64,000 nucleotides of DNA, from NCBI RefSeq assembly GCF_000294775.2, contig NZ_CP015506.1:2703501-2767500 (forward strand), given 5' to 3'. Source of the stretch: Cytobacillus oceanisediminis 2691 (GTDB taxonomy: Bacteria > Bacillota > Bacilli > Bacillales > Cytobacillaceae). Below the pieces are notes generated by a model that saw only the letters and a program-made list of their open reading frames with translations, had not been told where the DNA came from and searched no databases. Both the position numbers and the translations under genes were made by a program. Positions within the stretch are counted from its first letter, which is position 1; every line of letters starts with the position of its first letter. This document shows positions 43,821 to 51,453 of this stretch, piece after piece.

Positions 43821-45059
43821 TTAACCTTTAACCAATTGGCGTCCTTTTTCCTTTATTAACCCTGCACCCATCAATCCAATCAATGAAAAGATGACCGGAA
43901 TAATAAATCCATACTGGTATCCTGCTTCAAATGTATCCAAAACTTTTCCGAAAATAAATGGCAGCAAAACTGCGCTCAGAAAGCCGCCGGTGTTGGCAAA
44001 ACCTGAAACGACACCTACATCTCTAATGTCAAATGATTTTCTGACAATCGCAAAAGTCAGTGTACTTGCACCATTCCCATAACCCATGATCAGGAAAAGA
44101 ACAATCAGGAGCAGATATGGAGGTTTGCCCTGGAATACAAGAAAAACTGCCCAACCGAGAACGACGATTATGTGGGCAAAAAGATAAGGGCGTTTGATGC
44201 TGCCCATCCGTCCTGATATGAAGCTCATTAACGGAGCACCAATAATTGCCCCAATCAGTCCAATCATGACTAGCTGGCTGGATTCGGAACGGGTCAAATC
44301 ATACATTTCCATTCCATATGGCACTGCCCATGAACCGATGAAGCCAACATAAGTACCAACCACGCCAAAGTGACACAAAAACGTGGCCCATGCCTGACGG
44401 TCAGAAAAAATTCTCTTTAATATGTTTGCTGTTTTCTCTGCTGGCTCCTTTTTACCTTTTGTTTTCTTAGGTTCTATGCCCATCCGGGAAGGCTGCAAAA
44501 TTAAAATGAAATACAGCAATAAGGAGAGGATGGTCAAAATAATGCCCACTGCCAAAAACGGAATGCGCCAGCCCCATATGGAAATCCAAATGGAAAATGG
44601 CACAGTCGCGAGCAAAAATCCAAAGCTCCCCGACATGCCCGCAAAACCAAGCAATTTTACAAATTCATTTACCTTAAACCATCTGCCTAAAATGATGACA
44701 ACGTTAATCCAGATTGTCGCATCACCTATTCCGACTAGCATTCTTGCCGCGAAAAGGATGTATTCATTCGCAGCAAAACTGAATAATAAAGTCCCGATTC
44801 CGTTAAGAAGAGTCCCGGAGATTAAAAACACATTAGGACCAAAACGGTCGGATAATATTCCAATGGGAACCTGCAGGCTGGCATAGGCGAAAAATTGGAT
44901 GCTCGTCAGGAGCCCAATGGCCGCAGCTGTCACGCCGAATTCCTTCATTAATTGATCAGTAATTAAACCGGGAGCTGTCCTTTGGCTCACGATTAAAAAG
45001 TATGTAAATAAAACCGCTCCAAAGACAAGCCACCTGTATTTGCTTTTATGTTTCTCCAC
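43821..45059 (-). CDS. MFS transporter
   Basis: This 412-residue protein has 12 hydrophobic segments and the MFS loop motif GILSDRFGPN. The second-half repeat appears as SGRMGSIKRPYLF. It resembles the glucarate/hexuronate or multidrug-like MFS groups, with no residues that decide the substrate. It is upstream of, and in the same direction as, the SRPBCC gene. No regulator is adjacent. Confidence 0.85.
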   Translation of the reverse strand: MEKHKSKYRWLVFGAVLFTYFLIVSQRTAPGLITDQLMKEFGVTAAAIGLLTSIQFFAYASLQVPIGILSDRFGPNVFLISGTLLNGIGTLLFSFAANEYILFAARMLVGIGDATIWINVVIILGRWFKVNEFVKLLGFAGMSGSFGFLLATVPFSIWISIWGWRIPFLAVGIILTILSLLLYFILILQPSRMGIEPKKTKGKKEPAEKTANILKRIFSDRQAWATFLCHFGVVGTYVGFIGSWAVPYGMEMYDLTRSESSQLVMIGLIGAIIGAPLMSFISGRMGSIKRPYLFAHIIVVLGWAVFLVFQGKPPYLLLIVLFLIMGYGNGASTLTFAIVRKSFDIRDVGVVSGFANTGGFLSAVLLPFIFGKVLDTFEAGYQYGFIIPVIFSLIGLMGAGLIKEKGRQLVKG

Positions 45060-45104
45060 TGCCCTCTGCTCCTATTTTCTAAAGAATACCCTCCATTATA
45101 CGCT

Positions 45105-45157
45105 AAAAAAAGGCAACTGTCCTCCACTGCGTTAAAGCAATGGAACGACAGGTGCCT
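45105..45157 (-). terminator. Terminator after the ring-cleaving dioxygenase
   Basis: AGGCACCTGTCGTTCC and GGAGGACAGTTGCCT pair with a short loop, followed by seven T residues on the minus strand. Confidence 0.88.
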
Positions 45158-45166
45158 TTGGCCTAA

Positions 45167-46144
45167 TTATTCTTTTACAAGATTCTTTGTGCTTCTTACT
45201 GTATCGATCGGACGGACATAGCTTTCGATTTGGTCCCTTTTCGGCTCCAGGAATGGCGGCAGGGACAATTTTTCCCCAAGTGTTTCATATGGCTCGTCAC
45301 CCATGAATCCAGGGCCATCCGTCGCGAATTCAAATAAAATCTGCGGAGCAACCCGGGAATATAAAGAACCGAAGAAGAAGCGATCCACAAATCCTGAAGT
45401 CTGGAAGCCAAAGCCTCTCAAATGCTGATCCCATTCCTCGAGAACAGACTTATCTTCCACGCGGAATGCTGCGTGATGGACTGTTCCATAGCCCTGGCGC
45501 GCCTGGGGAAGAGACGGGTTATATTCCACTACCACCTGTGCCCCATTTCCCCCTTCACCCACTTCGAATAAATGGAAATCTCCTTCTTGAGCAATTTCCT
45601 TAAAATGCAGCACCTTTTCCATCATTTCCTTAAAGTAATCAAATTGAGCTACTCTTACAAAAAGCGGTCCCAGACCAGTGATCGCATATTCTAGCGGAAC
45701 GGGCCCGTTCTGCCAAGGTGTGCCTGATGGTACTCCTTTATTGTCCTCATCCGAGATCAATTGGTATTTCTGATCATCAAAATCCGTGAATGACAGGGTT
45801 TTTTTGCCGAACTGCTCTTTGATGCCTGAATGTGGAACCTCTAAGCGGTCAAACCGCTTTACCCAATAATTGAGTGCTTCATCTGTCGGAACCCGGAATG
45901 AAGTTTTCGATATTTCATCCGTTCCGTGAGATCCCTGTGGAATACCAGGAAAATCAAAAAATGTCATATCCGTTCCCGGACTTCCTGTATCATCCGCAAA
46001 AAATAAATGATACGTTTGAATGTCATCCTGATTTACGGTCTTCTTTACTAAACGCATTCCTAATGTATAAGTGAAAAACTCATAATTTTTTTCCGCACTG
46101 CTTGTAATGGCTGTAACATGGTGAATACCTTTTAAATGATTCAA
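45167..46144 (-). CDS. VOC-family ring-cleaving dioxygenase (MhqO/CatE-like)
   Basis: This 325-residue protein has two vicinal-oxygen-chelate repeats, one starting LKGIHHVTAITSS with the first metal histidine, and a later YGTVHHAAFRVED with the second; the metal Glu is likely in the C-terminal ILFEFATDGPGF. This pattern is that of the hydroquinone or catechol dioxygenases of the MhqO type used against quinone stress. The gene has its own terminator. It follows the small zinc-ribbon gene by about 100 bp. Confidence 0.85.
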   Translation of the reverse strand: MNHLKGIHHVTAITSSAEKNYEFFTYTLGMRLVKKTVNQDDIQTYHLFFADDTGSPGTDMTFFDFPGIPQGSHGTDEISKTSFRVPTDEALNYWVKRFDRLEVPHSGIKEQFGKKTLSFTDFDDQKYQLISDEDNKGVPSGTPWQNGPVPLEYAITGLGPLFVRVAQFDYFKEMMEKVLHFKEIAQEGDFHLFEVGEGGNGAQVVVEYNPSLPQARQGYGTVHHAAFRVEDKSVLEEWDQHLRGFGFQTSGFVDRFFFGSLYSRVAPQILFEFATDGPGFMGDEPYETLGEKLSLPPFLEPKRDQIESYVRPIDTVRSTKNLVKE

Positions 46145-46248
46145 GTGAACTTCCTCCCCGTTGTTATTTATCTTAAAATAAAATATCTTTAATTCGAGAT
46201 AATTTTACTTTATCACGGCTTTCTGATGGTGTCAATATCACCGGGGCT

Positions 46249-46389
46249 TTAAAAAAAGGATTTTATGATGTCTTCCTCATGATGGCATTCCTTACAGATG
46301 TATTCAATTTCCAGTGCATCTTCCCTGGCGATGTGGACAGTTTCTTTTCCGCAGACTTCGCAAAATCTCTTTTCCGTAATTTCTTTCAT
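46249..46389 (-). CDS. Small zinc-ribbon protein (two CxxC motifs)
   Basis: This 46-residue ORF starts at an ATG after AGGAGATG and ends at TAA. It has two CxxC pairs (FCEVCGK and YICKECHH), the spacing of a treble-clef or zinc-ribbon knuckle. No homologue name comes to mind. It lies between the structured RNA at 46453-46690, which ends 65 bp upstream with a terminator, and the dioxygenase gene 105 bp downstream. It is a candidate target of that RNA if the RNA is a riboswitch. Confidence 0.75.
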   Translation of the reverse strand: MKEITEKRFCEVCGKETVHIAREDALEIEYICKECHHEEDIIKSFF

Positions 46390-46452
46390 TTTTACATCTC
46401 CTGTTAAATATGTCGTTTATCTTGGTTTAACCAGAATTTTGATTTCTAAACA

Positions 46453-46690
46453 CAAAAAAACCAGCTCCCCTTGGGAACTGATTCAGTTTACGTATGTACA
46501 GCCGCCATTGCCGTAAATAATGATAAGAAAGTTTTAAACCACCACTCCTCAAAGTGGGTGTTCGCAGAAACATTCCTGCCTGTCCTCCTTGTCGTATAGA
46601 CGGAGGCCTGTCATTCCCGTTTCAATGTAAAACTCCCTATTACAGCTTAAAGGTTAAAACTTTATTATGATTACGAACAATGCAGCTTGT
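46453..46690 (-). ncRNA. Structured noncoding RNA candidate (6S-like or riboswitch)
   Basis: This 235-nt transcript would run from a promoter at 46697-46725 to a terminator at 46453-46480. Its 5' AAAGUUUUAACC pairs with GGUUUAAAACUUU about 140 nt later, closing a long structure. Inside are a hairpin CCUCCGUC-UAUAC-GAC..GGAGG flanked by GACAGGC repeats, and a hairpin CCACU/AGUGG. It has no ORF. The size and extended rod-like fold recall 6S RNA, but I cannot confirm that by sequence; a riboswitch for the downstream genes is the alternative. This region accounts for most of 46390-46832. Confidence 0.6.
46454..46480 (-). terminator. Terminator of the structured RNA
   Basis: CAGTTCCC pairs with GGGGAGCTG over a short AA loop, followed by seven T residues on the minus strand. 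In a riboswitch it could be the expression platform for the zinc-ribbon gene 65 bp downstream. Confidence 0.85.
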
Positions 46691-46696
46691 ATTAAT

Positions 46697-46725
46697 ATAT
46701 TAACGGATTCTGGCGGATTTTTCAA
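46697..46725 (-). promoter_or_regulatory. Sigma-A promoter of the structured RNA
   Basis: The minus strand has TTGAAA, a 17-bp spacer and TAATAT. Transcription would start near 46690, a few bases upstream of the first pairing arm of the RNA. Confidence 0.72.
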
Positions 46726-46832
46726 TGGGCATGCTCATTCATTTGTTATAAACAATAATTTGAGTTCTTTAACAGGGGTTTAAAGTTGTTTGTTGAATAT
46801 TTTACACTAATGAAACGATCGGGGGATTCTAT

Positions 46833-47249
46833 ATGAAAAAACTCCATAGCCTGGTATCCGCAATTTCCATCTTTCTTCTTATCGGATGTTCAAAGGATGT
46901 CCCAAATGAGCTTGACCTGAGCCAGCTGACTAGAGTTGATTTTACAAGTGGAAACAGTGATGAAGAAATCATAATAACAGAAAAAGAAAAGATTAAAACC
47001 ATAAGAGATATAATTGGGGAAATTGAATGGGAGGAAAACATAAAGCCCCAAATGGATGAAAATGAAGATGCTATAGCCACTTTATTCTTTACATACGATA
47101 AAAATATGCCAGAAAGTTTAACTGAGTATTTAATATGGTTCAACAAAGAAGAAGGATCTGCAGTGATTTTTGACAGAGACAAGAATGCTTTAGGAACCTT
47201 AGGGAAAGAAAAGTCTCAAACATTAAAAGAGCTCCTGATTAAAAAGTAG
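46833..47249 (+). CDS. Small putative lipoprotein
   Basis: This 138-residue protein has a lipoprotein signal peptide (KKLHSLVSAISIFLLIGCSK, lipobox LIGC) followed by an acidic, mostly hydrophilic mature region with a possible central amphipathic helix. I recognise no domain. The GGGGGA ribosome binding site is well placed. It stands alone between the structured RNA and an arginine-rich ORF on the other strand. Membrane-anchored function is likely, and nothing more can be said. Confidence 0.75.
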   Translation: MKKLHSLVSAISIFLLIGCSKDVPNELDLSQLTRVDFTSGNSDEEIIITEKEKIKTIRDIIGEIEWEENIKPQMDENEDAIATLFFTYDKNMPESLTEYLIWFNKEEGSAVIFDRDKNALGTLGKEKSQTLKELLIKK

Positions 47250-47445
47250 AGAGCAGGTCTGCCATGAGACCATCACGGCGACCATTTTCTCTTGCTCTCC
47301 TTATTAGGAAGTCATAGGCCCTTCTATAACAACTGCTTTTTTTGCTCTGCAACAAGCAGGGGATCTTAAGCCGTCCCCTTGGCAAGTCCAGCCAATTTGC
47401 AATCCATCCACCATTATTAGCAATTACCTTTTTAATACATCTCAA
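47239..47445 (-). CDS. Arginine-rich short ORF, possibly a repeat-derived reading frame
   Basis: A 68-codon frame (TTG start at 47445) on the minus strand is unusually rich in Arg, Lys and aromatic residues near its middle and end (PRGRLKIPCLLQSKKSS, YDFLIRRARENGRRDG). It has no good ribosome binding site and its 3' end overlaps the lipoprotein gene by 11 bp. The same stretch contains palindromes (GGTCTCATGGCAGACC, and GAGAGCA with TGCTCTC at the edges), so it may be a structured intergenic element that happens to be open. The peptide reads like similar annotations I have seen in Bacillus intergenic regions, but I cannot confirm a match. The rest of 47250-47513 has no other feature. Confidence 0.35.
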   Translation of the reverse strand: MRCIKKVIANNGGWIANWLDLPRGRLKIPCLLQSKKSSCYRRAYDFLIRRARENGRRDGLMADLLSTF

Positions 47446-47513
47446 GAATAGGCTTCAGAATAGACGCAGATACTTTACCTTTTCCTTTATGAAAGGAAAT
47501 CGGTGCTACTCCT

Positions 47514-48782
47514 TCAATTATTTAGTGACAGCTGCCCGCTTGCTCTTTTTTGCATCTTTGCAGTTCTGATTTTCTTGATGTCCCGCTTCATCAGCAGTGA
47601 GACGATGAAGCCGATGGCAAGCATGCTGCCAAACACATAGAAAGTAATCGTATAGCTTTGCGTATTTTCATATATGCTGGATACGAGCATTGGGCCGACT
47701 ACTCCGGCGATGGACCACGAGGTAAGCAGATAACCATGAATCGCGCCAAGCTGTTTGGTTCCAAACAGGTCTCCAATAAAGGCCGGAAGGGATGCAAACC
47801 CGCCTCCATAGCATGAAACAATGATATAAAGGAATACAGAGAAGATAAAAGAGTTTGTGATGAATGGAAGAATGAAGAATGCAGCAACCTGTATCAGGAA
47901 GAAGGTCATATATGTATTTCCTCTTCCAAGGTAATCCGATGCAGATGCCCAGCCAATTCTTCCCCCTCCATTAAAGAGGCCCATTATGCCGACGATGCCT
48001 GCAGCCGTGATCGCGCTTGCCCCAGTGATTTCCTGGGCCATTGGTGCGGCAACTGAGAGAATCATGATGCCTGCAGAAATATTGATGAACATCATAATCC
48101 ATAGAAGCCAGAAACGCTTCGTCTTAATCGCTTCATTGGCAGTCAGCTGTGCCAGATCTGCCTTTACCGGCCGCTCTTCCCTGTTCTCCTCCATTCCTTC
48201 AGGTGCCCATCCTTCAGGCGGTTTTACAATATAAAGCGCTCCCAAAATCATTAGAATAAAATAACTGATTCCCAGGACATAGAAGGTTGTCGGAATCGAA
48301 GTTGCAATCATTAATCTGCTTGCAATGGGGCTTGTGATCAGGGCCCCTGCACCAAAGCCCATAACTGCCATTCCTGTGGCAAGTCCCCTTCTGTCAGGAA
48401 ACCACTTAACCAATGTGGAGACAGGTGCAATATAGCCGAAGCCGAGGCCCAGTCCCCCAATGACACCGAAGAAAATGAGGAATAGGACATAGTTCTCCAA
48501 TTGTATGGCGAATCCGGACCCAATAATCCCAATTCCAAAGAAGACTGCGGCAATCATGGCTGAAACTCTTGGTCCCCGCTTTTCCACAAACCGGCCAAAA
48601 AAGGCTGCCGCAATCCCAAGGATAAAAATCGCAATGGTAAATGCCAGTGAGACGTCGGTTTTTTCCCAGCCAAGCGTTTCTTTCAATGGGTTTTGATAAA
48701 CACTGTACGCATACACCGAACCAATAGATAAATGAATGGCGACAGCTGAAAGGGCAATCAGCCATCTATTCTTGTTCGCCAT
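47514..48782 (-). CDS. OFA-family (oxalate/formate antiporter-like) MFS transporter
   Basis: This 422-residue, 12-segment MFS protein has the OFA-family signature: a start with SAVAIHLSIGSVYAYSVYQNP, the loop GRFVEKRGPRVSAM, and FGYIAPVSTLVKWFPDRRGLATG. OFA transporters move oxalate, formate or small monocarboxylates. It is a single gene in its transcript, with a divergent or unrelated upstream neighbour. The genes at 1-8 kb use C2 acids, but they are 40 kb away. Confidence 0.88.
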   Translation of the reverse strand: MANKNRWLIALSAVAIHLSIGSVYAYSVYQNPLKETLGWEKTDVSLAFTIAIFILGIAAAFFGRFVEKRGPRVSAMIAAVFFGIGIIGSGFAIQLENYVLFLIFFGVIGGLGLGFGYIAPVSTLVKWFPDRRGLATGMAVMGFGAGALITSPIASRLMIATSIPTTFYVLGISYFILMILGALYIVKPPEGWAPEGMEENREERPVKADLAQLTANEAIKTKRFWLLWIMMFINISAGIMILSVAAPMAQEITGASAITAAGIVGIMGLFNGGGRIGWASASDYLGRGNTYMTFFLIQVAAFFILPFITNSFIFSVFLYIIVSCYGGGFASLPAFIGDLFGTKQLGAIHGYLLTSWSIAGVVGPMLVSSIYENTQSYTITFYVFGSMLAIGFIVSLLMKRDIKKIRTAKMQKRASGQLSLNN

Positions 48783-48843
48783 AAATAACCCCTTTCCTGA
48801 ATATTGTTTTATTTATAAGCTCCATGCTATTTTTTACCTTCCC

Positions 48844-48880
48844 AAAAAAGCCTGCCTCTAATCCTTTTAGAGACAGGCTT
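48844..48880 (-). terminator. Terminator of the alarmone synthetase-TetR operon
   Basis: AAGCCTGTCTCTAA pairs with TTAGAGGCAGGCTT, followed by six T residues on the minus strand, just after the TetR stop codon. Confidence 0.9.
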
Positions 48881-48888
48881 TCCGAAAA

Positions 48889-49497
48889 TCATCCTGAGAC
48901 AAACCCTTTTTTTAATAAATAGATTTCTGTTCTGTAATTATTTACAGCTTCCTCGAATGGCAGTTCTCCCGCAAATTTTTTCACGATATTGTGGAATGTG
49001 ACAGAGGAAATGATCTGCATCATATGAAAAATTTCATGCTCGTGCTGTATATTCAGCCGCTCCTTATTAATCAGATTGCTGATTTTCTTGAAATCCTCAT
49101 TCAGGTCATTTTCACCGAAGCTTCTTGCCATAACATTTTCGATTCGATGCGTCATATTAAGAAATAAGTTCCTCAGAAACTGCAGATTTTCTTTTTCCTC
49201 TGTAATGATGGTTGTATAAAAGTCGATCATCGCATCAAAAATATCGCCATTATTTTTGCGCAGCATTTCAAGAAAGTGTAGCTTATAAGCAGAAACATGG
49301 CTATTCAATAAGTAGAAAAACGCATCTTCTTTGTCATCAAAATACTGATAAAAGCTGCCGCGGGGGATTTTGGCATCTTTTATGATATTGGATATGGATG
49401 CCTGATAAAGCGGGACGCGGGCAAATTCCTTTTTGGCCGCATGGACTAAGTTTTCCCGTTTGTCTTCAGGTAAATTGAAAAAAGTAATTTTTGGCAA
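48889..49497 (-). CDS. TetR/AcrR-family regulator
   Basis: This 202-residue protein has a TetR helix-turn-helix at the N-terminus (ISNIIKDAKIPRGSFYQYFDDKEDAF) and a helical ligand domain. It uses a TTG start after GGAGG. It is the last gene of a three-gene operon with a small alarmone synthetase and a membrane protein. The three palindromes at 50811-50885 around the operon promoter are the likely operators, so it should autoregulate. The ligand is unknown. Confidence 0.88.
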   Translation of the reverse strand: MPKITFFNLPEDKRENLVHAAKKEFARVPLYQASISNIIKDAKIPRGSFYQYFDDKEDAFFYLLNSHVSAYKLHFLEMLRKNNGDIFDAMIDFYTTIITEEKENLQFLRNLFLNMTHRIENVMARSFGENDLNEDFKKISNLINKERLNIQHEHEIFHMMQIISSVTFHNIVKKFAGELPFEEAVNNYRTEIYLLKKGFVSG

Positions 49498-49510
49498 GTC
49501 CGGTTCCTCC

Positions 49511-49939
49511 TTACTGCCAGTCTCCTTTTTCCTCCTTTAAAAATTGGATAAAATAAGGGACTGCCTTTTTGGGATTCTCATTGATTAATGCTTGATATCT
49601 CGTTTTAATAGGGTCAGAAGCCCATTGGCTTTTAGTAATTCGTGCTTTAATGTACTGTGAGCTCAGTTTTTGAATTTCCAGCTGCTGATGTTTCCCTTCT
49701 TTAGAAAGCGCGAAACCTAGCGCACCAATTATGGCGTAAATCAGGATGGTTAACGGCGATGTTTTCTCATCCTGAACGGTGAAAAACAAGGTCATGAGAT
49801 TGATTAATGACAGAATAATCAAGGGTGTTGACCAAAAAATATATCTGGATGCTTTTTTCATAATGGGGGATATTTTTTCTTCTAGCTGTTCCAGTTCTCT
49901 TTTTACGAAATTTGGCATATCTTCTGTCCACACTTGCAT
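49511..49939 (-). CDS. Predicted membrane protein with two transmembrane segments
   Basis: This 142-residue protein has two adjacent hydrophobic segments (about 33-52, ending LINLMTLFF, and about 65-82, ILIYAIIGALGFAL), with a charged N-terminal helix (FVKRELEQLEEKIS) and a soluble C-terminal helical region (YQALINENPKKAVPYFIQFLKE). I do not recognise the family with certainty; a DUF5392-type protein is possible. It is 14 bp after the alarmone synthetase and 13 bp before the TetR gene, so it is co-transcribed with both. Confidence 0.7.
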   Translation of the reverse strand: MQVWTEDMPNFVKRELEQLEEKISPIMKKASRYIFWSTPLIILSLINLMTLFFTVQDEKTSPLTILIYAIIGALGFALSKEGKHQQLEIQKLSSQYIKARITKSQWASDPIKTRYQALINENPKKAVPYFIQFLKEEKGDWQ

Positions 49940-49953
49940 CTATTTCGTCTCCT

Positions 49954-50673
49954 TTAAGTTTTAATTCCTTTATTGGCCAGCAGAAATTGCAGGCTTTCAG
50001 GCGGAAAAATCATGGCTTCATCATCTTCCAGCTGTTTGAGGCCAATCACTTCCTCATGGATGTTTTCCATTTTCCGATCGAGGTGTGAAGCCGTGTCAGC
50101 TGCCTCTTTCAGTTCATTCACTATTCTTTGCGGAATTTCTTTATTGTACTTGTAGTAAATCTTGTGCTCGAGGCTCGCCCAGAAGTCCATGGCTATCGTC
50201 CGGATTTGAATCTCTACAGGAACCAGTTCTTCCCTGTCAGACATAAAAATGGGGATCTGGACAATCAGATGAAGGCTCTGGTAGCCATTTGGCTTTGGAT
50301 GCTGAATATAATCCTTGCATTCGATCACAGTTATATCTTTCTGGCCTTCAAGCATGGCTTTGATTTTATAAATGTCTGATATAAAGGAACATGTAATACG
50401 GACGCCCGCAATATCCCTAATATTTTGCTTAATGGAGTCTAAGGAAATCTCCAATTTTTTTCTTTGCAGCTTTTTAAATATACTTTCTGGAGATTTTATT
50501 CGAGATTTTACATGCTCGATCGGATTATAGTCATGGACATACTGAAATTCTTCTTTAAGGATATTTATTTTCGTATTTATTTCTTCCAATGCGAACTTGT
50601 GGGACATCATAAAACGCACTAAATCTGTCCTAAGCTCCTTTAAAGTAATTTGTTCAGGCGTATTTGTGACCAT
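49954..50673 (-). CDS. Small alarmone synthetase (RelA/SpoT synthetase domain, SasA/SasB-like)
   Basis: This 239-residue protein has a single (p)ppGpp synthetase domain without HD hydrolase or regulatory domains: ESIFKKLQRKKLEISLDSIKQN, IRDIAGVRITCSFISDIY, HPKPNGYQSLHLIVQI, VEIQIRTIAMDFWASLEHKIYYK. These carry the G-loop and catalytic Asp and Glu seen in SAS enzymes. It makes ppGpp/pppGpp/pGpp-type alarmones. The ATG at 50673 follows AAAGGAG. It is the first gene of an operon controlled by a promoter with three palindromes, and a TetR gene is at the end of the operon. Confidence 0.92.
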   Translation of the reverse strand: MVTNTPEQITLKELRTDLVRFMMSHKFALEEINTKINILKEEFQYVHDYNPIEHVKSRIKSPESIFKKLQRKKLEISLDSIKQNIRDIAGVRITCSFISDIYKIKAMLEGQKDITVIECKDYIQHPKPNGYQSLHLIVQIPIFMSDREELVPVEIQIRTIAMDFWASLEHKIYYKYNKEIPQRIVNELKEAADTASHLDRKMENIHEEVIGLKQLEDDEAMIFPPESLQFLLANKGIKT

Positions 50674-50810
50674 AGGGACTCCTTTGAATTTTTGCCTTAT
50701 TTTTTGGTGGCATAAAACTGGACGGCTTTTTGCAGATTGCCGCATTTACTCCCTGTTTCTGCAATTTAGAAATAAGCAATTGAATTTTAGACAATGCTTT
50801 CACCTCGATG

Positions 50811-50823
50811 TGACACTGTGTCA
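50811..50823. promoter_or_regulatory. TetR operator 1 (TGACACTGTGTCA)
   Basis: A 13-bp perfect palindrome lying downstream of the promoter start, between the transcription start and the alarmone synthetase gene. It is one of three copies of the same motif spaced 34 and 28 bp apart. Confidence 0.75.
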
Positions 50824-50836
50824 TCCTTTCAATTGA

Positions 50837-50865
50837 ATTGTATATGACATCGTGTCACACGTCAA
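50837..50865 (-). promoter_or_regulatory. Sigma-A promoter of the alarmone synthetase operon
   Basis: The minus strand has TTGACG, a 17-bp spacer and TACAAT. The spacer contains the second palindrome, so the promoter is fully covered when the operators are occupied. Apart from these elements and the MarR promoter and operators, 50674-51023 has no gene. Confidence 0.8.
50845..50857. promoter_or_regulatory. TetR operator 2 (TGACATCGTGTCA)
   Basis: Inside the -35/-10 spacer of the operon promoter. It differs from operator 1 by two central bases only. Binding would block RNA polymerase directly. Confidence 0.75.
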
Positions 50866-50872
50866 CTGAATA

Positions 50873-50885
50873 TGACACAATGTCA
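50873..50885. promoter_or_regulatory. TetR operator 3 (TGACACAATGTCA)
   Basis: Upstream of the -35 box. The outer TGACA/TGTCA arms are conserved and the centre varies, consistent with a dimer or double-dimer repressor binding three sites. Confidence 0.72.
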
Positions 50886-50933
50886 CAAATTTGCCTTCTT
50901 TTGATCTAATGGATAGTAGCTTTATTTTGCCTA

Positions 50934-50963
50934 TTTACATGTTAACGAATAGAGCTGTATAAT
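50934..50963 (+). promoter_or_regulatory. Promoter of the marR-MFS operon
   Basis: TTTACA, an 18-bp spacer and TATAAT on the plus strand, pointing toward the MarR gene. It is divergent from the alarmone synthetase promoter, with about 70 bp between the two. Confidence 0.55.
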
Positions 50964-50970
50964 GAATAAT

Positions 50971-51002
50971 TAGTTACTCTAGATAACTATTACTCAAAGT
51001 AA
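50971..51002. promoter_or_regulatory. MarR-type operator pair
   Basis: TAGTTACTCTAGATAACTA (50971-50989) is a palindrome with 6-bp arms, followed by TTACTCAAAGTAA (50990-51002). Both sit between the promoter and the MarR start, where an autorepressor would act. Confidence 0.65.
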
Positions 51003-51023
51003 CTAAATTGGGAGGTTTTTCAG

Positions 51024-51452
51024 ATCGAAACATTTCAGAAGTTTTTTCATCAGCTTGTGCTATTGTATCGTCCATTTGAGAATAGGCTGAACCATGCGTT
51101 AAGCAAGCATCATTTATACAGGGCTCAATGGTCCATCATGTATTACTTGAATAATGATGCTTCAGTTACTTTGGTGGAACTTTCACATTACCTTGGTGTT
51201 GAAAAACCAACAGTGACAAGGACGATTGCAAAATTGGAGGAGATGGGCTATTTAGAACCTGTTCCGACTAAAGACAAACGGGAAAAAAGAATGCAGCTGA
51301 CCGATACTGGCAGGAAGATTTATCAGGAAGTCCGCGCAGCTATTGATGAATTTGAACAGGAAATTCTAAGAGGAATTTCAGAGGAGGAACAGCTCGAAGG
51401 GATTCGTCTGATGAGCGAAATCCGCAAAAATTTAATGCAGGGAGAGTTATAA
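51024..51452 (+). CDS. MarR-family transcriptional regulator (probable ATC start)
   Basis: This MarR-fold protein has the winged helix EKPTVTRTIAKLEEMGYLEPVPTKDKR followed by the wing and MQLTDTGRKIY. The open frame from a GTG at 51057 gives 131 residues, but 11 more codons upstream (IETFQKFFHQL) make the usual N-terminal helix of the family and begin at an ATC at 51024, which is placed 8 nt after GGGAGG. So the true start is probably ATC, a rare start codon, or a mutated ATG. It is followed by an MFS gene after 1 bp. Confidence 0.85.
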   Translation: METFQKFFHQLVLLYRPFENRLNHALSKHHLYRAQWSIMYYLNNDASVTLVELSHYLGVEKPTVTRTIAKLEEMGYLEPVPTKDKREKRMQLTDTGRKIYQEVRAAIDEFEQEILRGISEEEQLEGIRLMSEIRKNLMQGEL

Positions 51453-51453
51453 A

